Shown here: positions 47,458-57,646 of the stretch, piece after piece
Layout: every line of letters starts with the position of its first letter
How positions within the stretch are numbered: position 1 is the first letter of the stretch
DNA from: Chrysoporthe austroafricana
Lineage: Eukaryota; Ascomycota; Sordariomycetes; Diaporthales; Cryphonectriaceae
Length of the DNA: 64,000 bases
NCBI GenBank assembly: GCA_001051155.2
Contig: JYIP02000002.1
Coordinates: forward strand, 131,583-195,582
Direction: 5' to 3'
Made by a program: the position numbers and the translations under genes
The notes under the pieces: model-generated
Told to the model about the DNA's origin: nothing
Databases searched by the model: none
Seen by the model: the letters and a program-made list of their open reading frames with translations, nothing else

Positions 47458-49357
47458 TCAAAGCTCCTCCTTAACCTTTTGCTTGGCATCGCCAGCAGTC
47501 TTCTGCGCGGCATCGGCACCGGCATTGAACTGATCAGCGACCCATTGCCACGTGTCGCGCATGGTCTCGCTGATCTTGGCGAAGAGGGTCTCAGACGGCG
47601 AGTTGGTACCGTACCGCCAGTAGGTGGACTGCTTGCGTGCGTACGCTCGCAGTTGATCGATGGTTGATCCTTGGGGAACGGGCTGGACACAAAACTATTA
47701 GCAAATTCTCCCATCCGGTACCTGGTCATATCGGACAGTGCCCAGGCTAGATGCTGGACGAGACGGTTCGAGACTCACCACTCCGTAGCTGTCAAGATAG
47801 CTCTTAAGATCACTCTCGCTCCACGTATCAAAGGCACTAGTCTTGACAGAGTCGGTCGCCTTACTCAGGTAGCTCGTAGCGGAGGCGTAGTGGGTACCGC
47901 CGGCAGACGAGGCAGATGTGTAGGCAGACTGTGCGGCGCTGACAAGCTCGTCACGAGTGGCACCTGACTTCTCGGCGGCCTTCTTGGCTGCGGCATCTCC
48001 GTTCTTTTGGAGGTAGTCCTTCAGGTTCTGGACCGAGTAATCGTCGAATGTCCAAGAGTTCCATCCGCTTGCGGCCTTGTGAGAGTTCTTGCGCACCAGA
48101 GCGCGGAGCTCGTCAGTCTTGGAAGCCTGGGGCACGGGCACGCCGCGGGCATCCAGGTATGACTTGAGACGGCTCTCGGACCAAGTGTCCACGGCCTTGT
48201 TGAAGGCATCCTGAGCGGCCAGTGAGGCCTCGTTCGTGGCCTTGGCATACTGATTGCCAGCCTTGGAGGTAGCGGCCCCGAACGCAGAAGCAGCGGTGCC
48301 GGAGACGGTATCGCCAAGGAAGTCGGCCCTGTGCTTGCGGACGAGGGCGCGAAGCTCATCAAGCTTGGTCCCTTGGGGGACTGCAGCAGTATAAGTCAGC
48401 AATGCAAGCCTCGTGTACGTGCCGTGGTTGCCATACCGGGGATGCTGTTCTTGTCACAGAACTCCTTCAGCTGTGACTCGCTCCACGCATCGATGACCAT
48501 GTCGGTGAGTGTCGAGTAGGCCGACTGCGCGCTGGCAGTGGCGCTGTTGAGCTGCTCCTGAGACCTGAGGTAAGCTAGGCGGGAGTTCCGGCGGACCGTA
48601 GCAATGAGCTTGTCGCGCTGCACATCTGGATCAGTACGGGCCTCGGTTCAAGTGTGGAAGCAGCGAATGTCACTCACAGTGCTGGGCTGAGGGGCAGGGA
48701 TCCCGTTCGTGTCGAGCCACTCCTTGAGGTCGGACTCGGTCCAAGTCTCGTACAACCAGTTGCCGGGGTAGCTAGCAGCCTCGCCGAGCTTCTGGGCAAC
48801 GGTTTCGTAGCTGCTGCGGGCCTTGGAGAGGATGGTATCACGCTTGCGGGGTTGAGGGACTGCGGGAAGTCAGCACACAAGCCGCCAGGGGCCACCGAGC
48901 ACGCGGTAGACTGACCAGGGATCCCGTTGTGGTCGCAGAAGGCCTTCAGCTGGCTCTCGGTCCAGGTATCCAGGATCCAGTCCTTGACGCTCGCGTAGGC
49001 ATCTGAAGCCTTGTCGTCCGTCTCGTACCAGAGGCCATGGACCTGGCTGACGAGCGCGTCCTTGTTCGCCTTGGCGGAGTCCTGGACGTCAACGCCCTTC
49101 TGCTGCAGGTAGCCGGTCAGCTGGGTGGTGTCCCAGCTCTTGTAGGGGGCGACGACGTAGTCATCCCAGTTCTTCTGAATGAGCTTCTCCAGGTCCTTGC
49201 GGTCGGCGGGGGTAGGATAGGGGACGTCGTGGTCGGAGAGCCATCGCTCGAGCTCGGTCTCATGCCACTTGTTATAAGCAGTCTTGGAGAACCAGGTGCT
49301 GGCAAACGCAGCATCAGCCACGAGGGCAACGGAGACGAGGGCCTTGAGCAGCCTCAT
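47458..49357 (-). CDS. Ish1/Msc1-type stress protein with repeated Ish1 domains
   Basis: Secretory-pathway protein of the Ish1/Msc1 family (fission yeast Ish1 is at the nuclear envelope; yeast Msc1 affects meiotic recombination). Five exons: 49357-48916, 48859-48678, 48617-48437, 48380-47779, 47682-47458, giving 543 residues. A signal peptide (MRLLKALVSVALVADAAFAS) starts it. About eight Ish1-type helical repeats follow, with the pattern W(S/T)ESxLKxxxDxxG(I/V)PVPQ and a trailing DELRALVRK helix, for example DTWSESRLKSYLDARGVPVPQ. The C-terminus is charged, without a retention signal I recognise (ends KQKVKEEL; EEL only loosely resembles an ER tail). Three of the four introns fall at or next to the PVPQ part of a repeat. 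Confidence 0.87.
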
Positions 49358-50821
49358 GGCGACGTGTGGTCTGGGCGGTCCAGAGGCGGTTGGTGAGGGT
49401 GGGTGTTGCGGTGGACAGCAGTGAGCTCAGTCAGTCCAACGGAGAAGTGGGAGAGGAGAGAGAGATAGAGAGATAGAGAGAGAGGCAGATGCGGAGGAGG
49501 ATGAACCAGATGAGGTCTGTCAGTCTGTCTGTAGGGAGCAGCACAGGCGGCCGAGGCGTGGCTGTTTTGATGATGTTGGAGGAAGAGAGGCAGGAGGAGG
49601 AACAGCCAGCCGGGCAGGAGCTGTCAGGGCTGATGAGGTCAATCGATCACGTCACTGGGTGCTGTGTGGGAAGTGGCTTTCCTGATGCCTGGCGGCGGCA
49701 GGAGGTGGGATCCAATTGGCACTGGGCTGGGCCTGGCCGTGGCCTGCGGGTGGTGGTTCCAGCTAGTGTCCAGTACTCACTCAGTAAGGCTAGGCTCTGG
49801 GAGCTTCGTGCCTTTGACGTGCGTTCATGTCATATGCACACCATAGTAGAGAGGGGAGAGTAGGGATGAGAGAGGCGCACGGCTACACCAACACACCCAG
49901 TTCCATCTGCACGACGACCTGTGCTCACACCGTTGAGCCACCTGTGGCACCAACTGGTACGTGCCTCCCCCTCTCCTAAGCTTAACGATGAGCACCCAGA
50001 GGTACACGGACAGTACAGCGAGAGGCTGCTCTGCAGGATGGGCAGTTATGTCATCCCATGTCACCGCGAGGTCCAGCGTTTGTCCTGGCGACGCGCCTTC
50101 CCTTCCCGCGACGGAGCTTTCAGTCCTGTGCTATCCCTACGCCATGACGTAATCGTCCAACGGTCGTGGAGCGGCGAGGCACATGCGAAGAGAGAGACGC
50201 CAGAGAGCCGCCTCAGATTGTCAGTTCCTCTCTCGATGGCCCTCCAGGCGGCTCGGCTCGTCATACTGGAGCTTGGTGCGGGCGTCAACCCCCGTCGACA
50301 TCATCCACGCACCCAGGCGTGCCGGCCCCCCCAGCAACCAGACGCTTTCATAAGAGTGTCGACCGGCGATCCGGTCAGAATGCTCCGGTGATGTCATCCG
50401 GGCAACCCTGTCGCTGCCTCATGGAGCTTGGGCCACTACCCCACAAACGGCCATTCCCAAAATGGCCTGAGACCTGTGAGAGATCGCCACCCAGCCCTAA
50501 CCCTCCCAACGGCACGGTCTTAGATGATCACAGGCAGTGATCCTCGCACTGGGATGACAATATTGGGATGTGCGAGAGCGCAGTCGAGTTCAGTTTCCGG
50601 TTTAGCTCAGTATGTTGCGATCTGTCTTGATCGTATGTTTCAAGGTCGAGAGCACTTATCTGTCGGGTCCTATTGGGACAGGACGGAGTCAGTCTGTATG
50701 TAGCCTTGATAATAGAATGTGATAGTTCTAGAAGTACGGACTATGGATATGCTCCCAGCCTAGCCTAATTGTCCTTGCTCACTGTCCCCTACCTCCCTCC
50801 ATATTCTTCTTTTGCCCTTTT

Positions 50822-50826
<5 letters not shown>

Positions 50827-50879
<53 letters not shown>

Positions 50880-51097
50880 CTTTTTTTCTTCTCACCCCTT
50901 GGGGGGGGGGGCGCCCGGCCCCCCCACNCCCAAAAAAAAAAAAAAAAAAAAAAAAAAAACCCCGGGGGGGGAGGATAGAAAAGCGGGGGGAAGGAAAGAC
51001 AAAGGGTGGGGGGTAGGGGGCGGAGGTCGACCACCCCCCCGGTGGCCCGCCCCCGCCCCCCTGCTCTTGTTTTTTTTTTTTTTTTTTTTTTTTTTTT
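50827..51097. other. Homopolymer blocks around an ambiguous base (N at 50928)
   Basis: Poly-T of about 50, a G run, a C run, N, poly-A of about 27, another G run, then a GC-rich stretch and poly-T again (51070-51096). Alternating runs of all four bases around an N are hard to explain biologically and suggest an assembly or base-calling fault. Confidence 0.75.
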
Positions 51098-51378
51098 GGG
51101 ATGCATTATCGTAGGCGCCATATAGAACAAGATTCGAGTCCTCCACCTCTATAATCTGGGATGAATCTGGAGAAATTACCAGATTGTCACCGTCTGTGGA
51201 TCCTGTTCATTTCCTATATATGGACAGAGCAGAGTGCGAGACCAACACGCAGACCTCAGAGTTTTTTTCCCATGGTTGTTCGCCGGTTGACTCAGTCCCG
51301 CGAGAGCCAGCCACCGTGAGCGCCCAAGCCTCCAGCCGCGCCTGCCCGCCTGCTCACTGCCTAAACCTCACCCACTAC

Positions 51379-51387
51379 CCATATATA
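51379..51387 (+). promoter_or_regulatory. TATA-like box upstream of tRNA ligase
   Basis: CATATATAAAC about 225 bp before the favoured start codon at 51603. A second TATATATG site lies at 51215-51222. If this box is used, transcription would begin near or past the ATG at 51393, which favours the downstream start. Confidence 0.4.
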
Positions 51388-51602
51388 AACTCATGCGCCT
51401 TGCTTCTCTGGCTATATGTTGGAGGCCCCTTCTCCACTCTCAACACACCTCTCGCATCCCTTGCATACTTGATCGCTTTTACCACCTGAGCGGTCTCTCC
51501 TCGCGTTCGCCGAGCACAGCAATTTTTCCCCACTCACAAAAGTTCTCCTTGGAGCAGCCAGGCTCGCGGGGGAGGTTCATCGCGGCATCCTCGTATCATT
51601 CT

Positions 51603-54107
51603 ATGCCAGAAGATCACCACAGGCCGGACCCGGAAAGCAAGGACGGTATGCAGCCGCTGGTGGAGGGGCGGGCTGCCGGGGCGGACAAGGCTTCCAACAA
51701 GATGACTGCGCCCTACGCCGGCCAGAGCCCCGAGGTCGTCGCTCAGCTGTGCCGCTCTCTCGAGGAGTTCGCACAGTCTAGGAAGAAGGGCAGCAGCGCT
51801 GTCAAGAAGACAAAGTTCAGCGTGGCCAGCTCCCGGGACGGCCTGACGGTGGATTCGTGGAAGGTCGCCGATTACGAGTACAAGAGGCGGGACCTGCCGA
51901 CCTATGCTCGCGGCCTCTTCACCACGAGGACCCGCAACAATGTCCCCGAGATCGCCATCCGTGGCTACGACAAATTCTTCAACGTCAACGAGGTTCATGA
52001 GACCAAGTGGGAGAGCATCGAGAGCTACACCCAGGGCCCGTACGAGCTCACCCTCAAGGAGAATGGATGCATCATCTTCGTCAGCGGCCTGGACGACGGC
52101 ACCCTGCTGGTCTGCAGCAAACACTCCACCGGCGACCGCGGCGACGTCGAGTTGAGCCATGCCGCCGCCGGGGAGAGGCATATCGAGAGGCAGCTGCGCG
52201 CTTTCGGCCGGACGAAAGAGGATCTGGCCCGTGAGCTGAGGGCCCGCAACGCCACGGCCGTGGCCGAGCTGTGCGACGACGAGTTCGAGGAGCACATCCT
52301 AGCCTACGGCCCCGACAAGGCCGGCCTCTACCTCCACGGGATCAACATCAACGTGCCCGAGTTCATGACATACCCCAGCCCCCTGGTACATCAGTTTGCG
52401 GACGAGTGGGGCTTCCGCAAGGTCGGGCTCATCTCCATGCAGGGCATAGGCGAGGTCAGGACGTTCCTGGAACAGTGTGCCGAGACGGGTGCGCACGAGG
52501 GGAGAGACGTCGAGGGGTTTGTCATCCGGTGCAAGCGTTCGCATGACCCCTCCAGAGTGCCCCCGTACGACTGGTTCTTCAAGTACAAGTTCGAGGAACC
52601 TTACCTGCTGTACCGCCAGTGGAGGGAGTGCACAAAGGCACTGATTGGGGGCAAGACCCCCAAGATCAAGAAGCACCATGCCATCACCCAGGAATACCTG
52701 GTCTTCGCCAAGAAGAGGCTTGCTGCCGACCCGAATCTGGGCAAGCTCTACAACCAGAACCACGGCATCATCGCCCTCCGCAACGACTTTCTCCAATTCA
52801 AGCAGATTGACGGCAGCGACGCGGCCAAGTTTGAAGAAATGTACGGGACCGGTGGGGCGACCGAGGTGGAGAGGGACGTGATCCTCGTCCCCATCGCGAC
52901 CATCGGCTGCGGCAAGACCACCATTGCTGTCGCCCTCTCGAAGCTCTTCGGCTTCGGCCACGTGCAGAACGACAACATTACGGGATCCAAGCGCCCTCCT
53001 CGGTTCACCAAAGCGGTTCTAGAGCAGCTCGCAGACCATAAAGCCGTCGTTGCCGATCGCAACAATGCCCAGAAACACGAGAGGAAACAGATCATCACCG
53101 ACGTCAAGATGCAGCACGGCGAGGCTCGCCTGGTCGCCCTGAACTTCGTGCACGACGACATTGCCAAGGTCCGACAGGTCACCCAGGACCGCGTGTTTGC
53201 CCGTGGTGACAACCACCAGACGATACAGGCCGCCACAGACCCGGACAAGGTCAAGGGTATCATGGAGGGCTTCCTGCACCGTTTCGAGCCTGTCGATGCC
53301 TCAAGAGGCCCCGACGACGGGTTTGATGCTGTCATCAATCTCGACCCGTCCGCGGGCAGCCGCCAGAACCTCGAGATCGTGGTCAACGAGCTGAAGCGAC
53401 TGTATCCTAACCTCATCGAGACCGTCCCTACTGCGGGGGAAATGGACCGTGCCGTCCAGGAGGCCTTGGATGAGTACAGGCCAGACCTGCGACACACGAT
53501 TGCCGACAGAGGTGGACGCGGCAAGGGCAAGGAGAATGCGCAGCAGGCCCAGGCTCAGAAGCCCAAGAAGAAGAAACCTCTCGAGTACATGTCGGTTGAC
53601 GTCCCCGCCAAGGAGATCAATGACCTCCTGGAGAATACCTTCAGTGCTGTCAGTGCTGGGAAGGGGCGTTTGTACAAGCAGCTGCGGGGGACCCGACGCA
53701 TCCAGCCCCAGTTCCACGTGACCCTGATGCATCGTGCGACCTCCAAGGAGCACCCTGAGCTGTGGGCTCGATACATGAGGCTGCAGGCAGAGGCGGAGGC
53801 CAACACCGGAGTGGGCGATGGCACGATCGGAGAGTGTGAGGTCGTGCTGGAGCGCGTGGTGTTCGACGACCGCATCATGGCGATCGTGGTGAGGCTCAAC
53901 GATCCCGGGGACAAATGGCACTGCGTCAACAAGGTAGCCCACATCACCGTTGGCACCCGAGATGACGGTGTCAAGCCGAAGGAAAGCAACGACCTGCTGG
54001 GACGGTGGCTCGCGGAGGGAGCGGGCGAGGACTCGAGGATTTCGGATATCGGATTTGAGGGCCGGCCGATCGTCAAAGGTGTGGTGAAGCCGGTGCTATC
54101 GAGATAG
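51603..54107 (+). CDS. TRL1: tRNA ligase (Trl1), trifunctional
   Basis: Fungal tRNA splicing ligase that heals and joins tRNA halves (and HAC1-type mRNA) with three activities in one chain. A single uninterrupted frame; from 51603 it encodes 834 residues. The adenylyltransferase domain shows the nucleotidyl Lys152 in LTLKENGCIIF and a C-terminal FKYKFEEPYLLYRQWRE motif. The polynucleotide kinase P-loop is IGCGKTT (residues 434-440). The cyclic phosphodiesterase domain has its two histidine motifs, HVTLMH at 705 and HITVGT at 780. The frame is open upstream to a Met at 51393, adding 70 poorly conserved residues, and another Met lies at 51702 just before the conserved PYAGQSPEVVAQL. The exact start is therefore uncertain. 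Confidence 0.93.
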   Translation: MPEDHHRPDPESKDGMQPLVEGRAAGADKASNKMTAPYAGQSPEVVAQLCRSLEEFAQSRKKGSSAVKKTKFSVASSRDGLTVDSWKVADYEYKRRDLPTYARGLFTTRTRNNVPEIAIRGYDKFFNVNEVHETKWESIESYTQGPYELTLKENGCIIFVSGLDDGTLLVCSKHSTGDRGDVELSHAAAGERHIERQLRAFGRTKEDLARELRARNATAVAELCDDEFEEHILAYGPDKAGLYLHGININVPEFMTYPSPLVHQFADEWGFRKVGLISMQGIGEVRTFLEQCAETGAHEGRDVEGFVIRCKRSHDPSRVPPYDWFFKYKFEEPYLLYRQWRECTKALIGGKTPKIKKHHAITQEYLVFAKKRLAADPNLGKLYNQNHGIIALRNDFLQFKQIDGSDAAKFEEMYGTGGATEVERDVILVPIATIGCGKTTIAVALSKLFGFGHVQNDNITGSKRPPRFTKAVLEQLADHKAVVADRNNAQKHERKQIITDVKMQHGEARLVALNFVHDDIAKVRQVTQDRVFARGDNHQTIQAATDPDKVKGIMEGFLHRFEPVDASRGPDDGFDAVINLDPSAGSRQNLEIVVNELKRLYPNLIETVPTAGEMDRAVQEALDEYRPDLRHTIADRGGRGKGKENAQQAQAQKPKKKKPLEYMSVDVPAKEINDLLENTFSAVSAGKGRLYKQLRGTRRIQPQFHVTLMHRATSKEHPELWARYMRLQAEAEANTGVGDGTIGECEVVLERVVFDDRIMAIVVRLNDPGDKWHCVNKVAHITVGTRDDGVKPKESNDLLGRWLAEGAGEDSRISDIGFEGRPIVKGVVKPVLSR

Positions 54108-54441
54108 CCCGGTCGACCGGCACGACAACATGACGGGAATCGGCCAGTGATTACAGCTCGGCGACTTATTTCACCATCATGCTGAGGAAGAGGTCGGCTA
54201 CGGTGTTTAGCATGCTTACCATACCCACAGGGACAGTTTGTGCTGCACAGGTCATGCTTGTGAGGAGAAGATGGTGTGGCCGGCAACCATAGTGGACTTA
54301 TGGTTATGTGGGTATTTATTTTTAACAGGAGGACTCGGTGGGTAGATATGAAGCGACTACCACGGAAGCTAGCTATGATATCTTCACTCGCTCTTCATGA
54401 GTCTAATTTGACCCCCCACCCCGGCCCCCCCGGCGGACACA
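54108..54441. other. Convergent 3' spacer
   Basis: Between tRNA ligase and TRP4 3' ends. TATTTATTTTTAAC at 54312-54325 is a likely 3'-end element. No gene. Confidence 0.5.
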
Positions 54442-55877
54442 CTATTTGCTAAAGCTGTTGGTGACCTCGACGAACGCATCCCACTGCCTCCAGGCCTCGC
54501 GGCTCTTGATGGCCCATCTCGCCCTCCTGACGCCCTCCTTCCACCTCCCACCCCCAGGCCCGACCTCGGACACCACGTTCCCGTCGTCGCCGTGGCCCAT
54601 GTCGCTGGAGTCGGCATCGCACACCCCCGACACCACGAACAGGGCGGCGGTGTTAATGAGCACAAACTCCAGGATGGGGTCGTCGTCGGCCAGCTCGTCG
54701 TTCAGTATCCTCTTCAAGATCTTGGCGTTCTCGGCGGGCTCCTTCCCCGGGGACACGGTGTGCAGGGGGTGCCTCGAGAGGCCGAAGTCCTCGGGGGCGA
54801 GGCTGAAGTGGCGCACCTCGACCTCGCCGGCGGGGCCCTCGGCGAGCCTCCAGCACAGGGTGGGGCCGGCGCAGCTGACCTCGTCGAGGTCCTCCTCGCC
54901 GCAGACGACCATGGCCTTCCTGACGCCGTTCTGCCGCAGGGCCTCGGCGAAGACGGGGCCGAGGTCGCGGCGGGCGACGCCGATGACGCGGGCCTCGATC
55001 ATGGGGCTGTCGTGGACGTCCATGGGGTTGGCGAGGGGACCGAGCAGGTTGAAGACGGTGCGCCAGGGCAGCTTGCGGCGGACGGGGCTGACGAAGCGCA
55101 TGCCGGGGTGGAAGGAGGGGGCGAACAGGAAGGCATAGTTGGTGCGGCTGTAGATCTGGCCGATGCGGGCGGGCTCGACGGAGGCCATGTCGGGCGGGCG
55201 CGGGAAGGCCATGTTGGCGATAAGGTCGGCGGAGCCGGACTTGGAGGTGGAGGCGCGATTGCCGTGCTTGGAGACGAGGAGGAGGGAGGAGGCGAGGATG
55301 GAGGCGGTCGTGGAGATGTTGAAGGTGTTGTGGGCGTCGCCGCCGGTGCCGACGATGTCGCACTGCGGGGAGGGAGGAGGCCTCGTGTCAGCGGGTGCGA
55401 GAAGGAGGAGGAGGAGGAGGAGGAGGACAAGAGTGGTGGTGGTGGTGGTGGTGGTCTACATACAAAGCCGCCCTGGTAGCCGCCCTCCTTGCGCCCTCTG
55501 GTCTGGACGACGTGGCGGAGCAGCTCGGCGTCGACGCGGGCGGCGGCCCTGAGCATCTTGCGGGCGCACTGCGACAGGACGGCGGGGTCCCTGTCGAGGC
55601 CGGTGAAGTGCAGGCACATCAGCAGGGCGCCGGTCTGGACATCGTCGACGCGGTCGGTGAAGAAGTGCGCGATGGCGTCGGAGATCTCGTCCGCGGTGAC
55701 GTCGGGCTGGCAGGGCCAGAGGCGGCGGAGGAGGTCCTTGATGTCGACGACGGGCGGGGGCTCGCGGGGGCCGGCGGTCGTCTCGATCAGGTCCGGCTGG
55801 GAGCCCGAGGAGACTGCTGGCGACGGCGACGGAGGTTGCCCCGCGGCGGTGGTCGAGGACGGGTCGCTAGATGCCAT
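54442..55877 (-). CDS. TRP4: Anthranilate phosphoribosyltransferase
   Basis: Second enzyme of tryptophan synthesis; transfers phosphoribosyl from PRPP to anthranilate in the cytosol. Exons 55877-55464 and 55362-54442 give 444 residues. The PRPP-binding motif CDIVGTGGDAHNTFNIST opens exon 2 (GTGGD at 143-147), followed by KHGNRASTSKSGSADL and a P-loop region up to RRKLPWRTVFNLLGPLANP. The N-terminal domain carries DEISDAIAHFFTDRVDDVQTGALLMCL, the helical dimerisation part. About 50 extra Ser/Pro-rich residues precede VVDIKDLLRRLWP. The 101-nt intron lies just before the PRPP motif and contains GGT-type trinucleotide repeats (CCA on the sense strand). Its promoter region faces uL10m. Confidence 0.95.
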
Positions 55878-56271
55878 GCCGGATGGAGGGCCTCTCTCCA
55901 GGTGGGAAGAGAAGAGTGTGGGCTCTATGCCTGGCAGGGCGAGGTCAGACAGACGTCTTGTGAGACGAGAGGCGCAGGCTGGACCCTCCGAGCAGAGACA
56001 CCGTGTACTTTTTCGCATGCGATGTGATCTTTGTCGATGCGTCACAAGTGCGCATTTGAGCGCCCCTCCAGGCGGTTAAGTAGAGATCCTGGATACGCTG
56101 CTGTTCTGGGTTAGACCCGCTGGTGCATTCTCACAAGTCTAACCTGATACGGAAGCACTTAGGGCGAAAGCTTCTCGTCGTCCAGAACGATTCACAGGAA
56201 TTGGCCTCGCCATGGGAGACGGGCTGACACCAGAAATACACATCAATTATCTTGAAATGATTGCGATTCTT

Positions 56272-56291
56272 TATGAGTCCCGGGACTCATA
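56272..56291. promoter_or_regulatory. Perfect 20-bp palindrome, paired Gcn4/CPC1-like half-sites
   Basis: TATGAGTCCCGGGACTCATA is identical to its reverse complement. Each arm contains ATGAGTC, matching seven positions of the ATGA(C/G)TCAT site bound by Gcn4/CPC1-type bZIP factors. It sits about 395 bp upstream of the TRP4 start and 315 bp upstream of uL10m. Tryptophan genes in fungi are under cross-pathway control, so a regulatory role is plausible but not shown. Confidence 0.45.
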
Positions 56292-56355
56292 GACAGAGGG
56301 CTGGATGGGCTGCTGGAAGGCACCTCACTGTCCAGCCAGCCATTTCGAGATGGGT

Positions 56356-56375
56356 GTAATTAATTAATTAATTAC
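56356..56375. promoter_or_regulatory. Perfect 20-bp AT-rich palindrome (TTAA repeats)
   Basis: GTAATTAATTAATTAATTAC is its own reverse complement and contains overlapping TAATTA homeodomain-type cores. About 230 bp upstream of uL10m. It could equally be a simple (AATT)n repeat. Confidence 0.4.
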
Positions 56376-56605
56376 CTACTAAGTACGTCCGTAGTATGCG
56401 ACAGAGCTCTTATCTTATCAGCGCGCTATGCTGCAGCGCCCCAAATTTTCGACGCGGCGGGTTGACGATCGATCCTCAGCCAGAGCTGCAAGAGCTGCAC
56501 CCTGAGGTTCGAGGCTGCGTGTACAGGCTGAACCTCGACGTCAACACGGCCCCGACCAGGCTCAGCACCTGACATCTGCACCGCGCCAGACCGAAGACGA
56601 CCAGG

Positions 56606-56982
56606 ATGCCGCCCAGGTTGCCCTGCCAGGCCGCAGGGAGGCTTCAGATCACGACCAGACGGGCCCGGATAGCAACACCAGCAGCAGCAGCAGCACCACG
56701 ATGCGCCGACCCGACATGTCTCCCATTATCGTCTCCTGTCCCGGCGAGGCACTATGCCGTGGCCTCGTCCATCGCATCGGCCTTCAGGCTGCCTGACGAC
56801 TACGTGCCCCCCACCAAGCCGCCGAGCGCGAGGCCCGCCGAGGCCCGCAAGTCGCAGCTCCTCCGGTCCTACACCTCCCTCCTCCGCTCCACGCCCCTCC
56901 TCCTCATATTCCAGCACAACAACCTCACGGCCGTCGAGTGGGCCGCCATCCGGCGGGAGCTGAAGACCGCCCTCGCCGCCGT

Positions 56983-57018
<36 letters not shown>

Positions 57019-57646
57019 TGCGGACGGCAAGCCCCCCGTCGACATCTCGTCCGACATCCTGCTGCAGGTGCTGCGCACGAGCATGTTCAACCAGGCGCTC
57101 AAGATCGTCGAGTTCTACGACCCCGCGGCGGCCAGCGCCGAGGAGCAGTACACCCACGACCTGTCTATGGCGGCGTACCAGGCCGTCAAGGCCGCCGAGC
57201 AGAATATCCCCGAGGGCTCGGCGTACGCCCAGCTCTCGCCGCTTCTGATCGGGCCGCTGGCCGTCCTCACGTTCCCGGCCGTGTCGCCCCAGCACCTGGC
57301 CGCCGTGCTGTCCGTCGTCGCCCCGAACCCGCCGGCCTTCCCGGCGCCCTCGAGGAAGAAGAACCCCGGGTACTACGACCTCACCGTGCAAGGCGGCCTG
57401 CAGAAGCTGCTGCTCGTGGGCGGGCGGGTCGAGAGCAGGGTGTTCGACGTGGACGGGGTGCGGTGGGTCGGCGGCATCGAGGGCGGCCTGGAGGGCCTGC
57501 GGGGGCAGCTGGTGGCCATGCTGCAGAGCGCGGGGCTGGGCCTTACCTCCGCGCTGGAGGGCGCGTCCAGGAGCCTGTGGATGACGATGGAAGGCCGGAA
57601 GACGATGCTGGAGGACGCCGAGAAGGAGGGCGAGAAGAAGGAGTAG
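56606..57646 (+). CDS. Mitochondrial large-subunit ribosomal protein uL10m (MRPL11-like)
   Basis: Mitochondrial L10 homologue, part of the stalk base of the mitoribosome. One exon, 346 residues. The N-terminus is Arg/Ala-rich without acids ([23 protein letters not shown]), as expected of a matrix-targeting sequence, and [22 protein letters not shown] is the likely start of the mature protein. The L10 core includes [38 protein letters not shown] and, near the end, [27 protein letters not shown] 12-Pro run (56984-57019, residues 127-138) interrupts the core. The start at 56606 has no in-frame competitor nearby. Confidence 0.8.

Larger units (their letters stand above)
49358..51602. other. Divergent spacer between the Ish1-repeat gene and tRNA ligase
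   Basis: No supported gene. The left part (49440-49500) has GAGA runs just upstream of the Ish1-repeat gene. The right part contains homopolymer blocks around an N (50827-51097) and two TATA-like sites before the ligase. The stretch 50520-50760 is AT-richer with no frame of note. Confidence 0.5.
55878..56605. other. Divergent promoter region TRP4 / uL10m
   Basis: Shared upstream region of a tryptophan gene and a mitochondrial ribosomal gene. It holds two perfect 20-bp palindromes (listed separately) in an AT-richer middle segment and no coding sequence. Confidence 0.6.

Noticed and set aside
50601..50680. TAGCTCAGT sequence resembling a tRNA D-arm
   Set aside because: No matching T-arm, anticodon stem or acceptor stem can be drawn around it.
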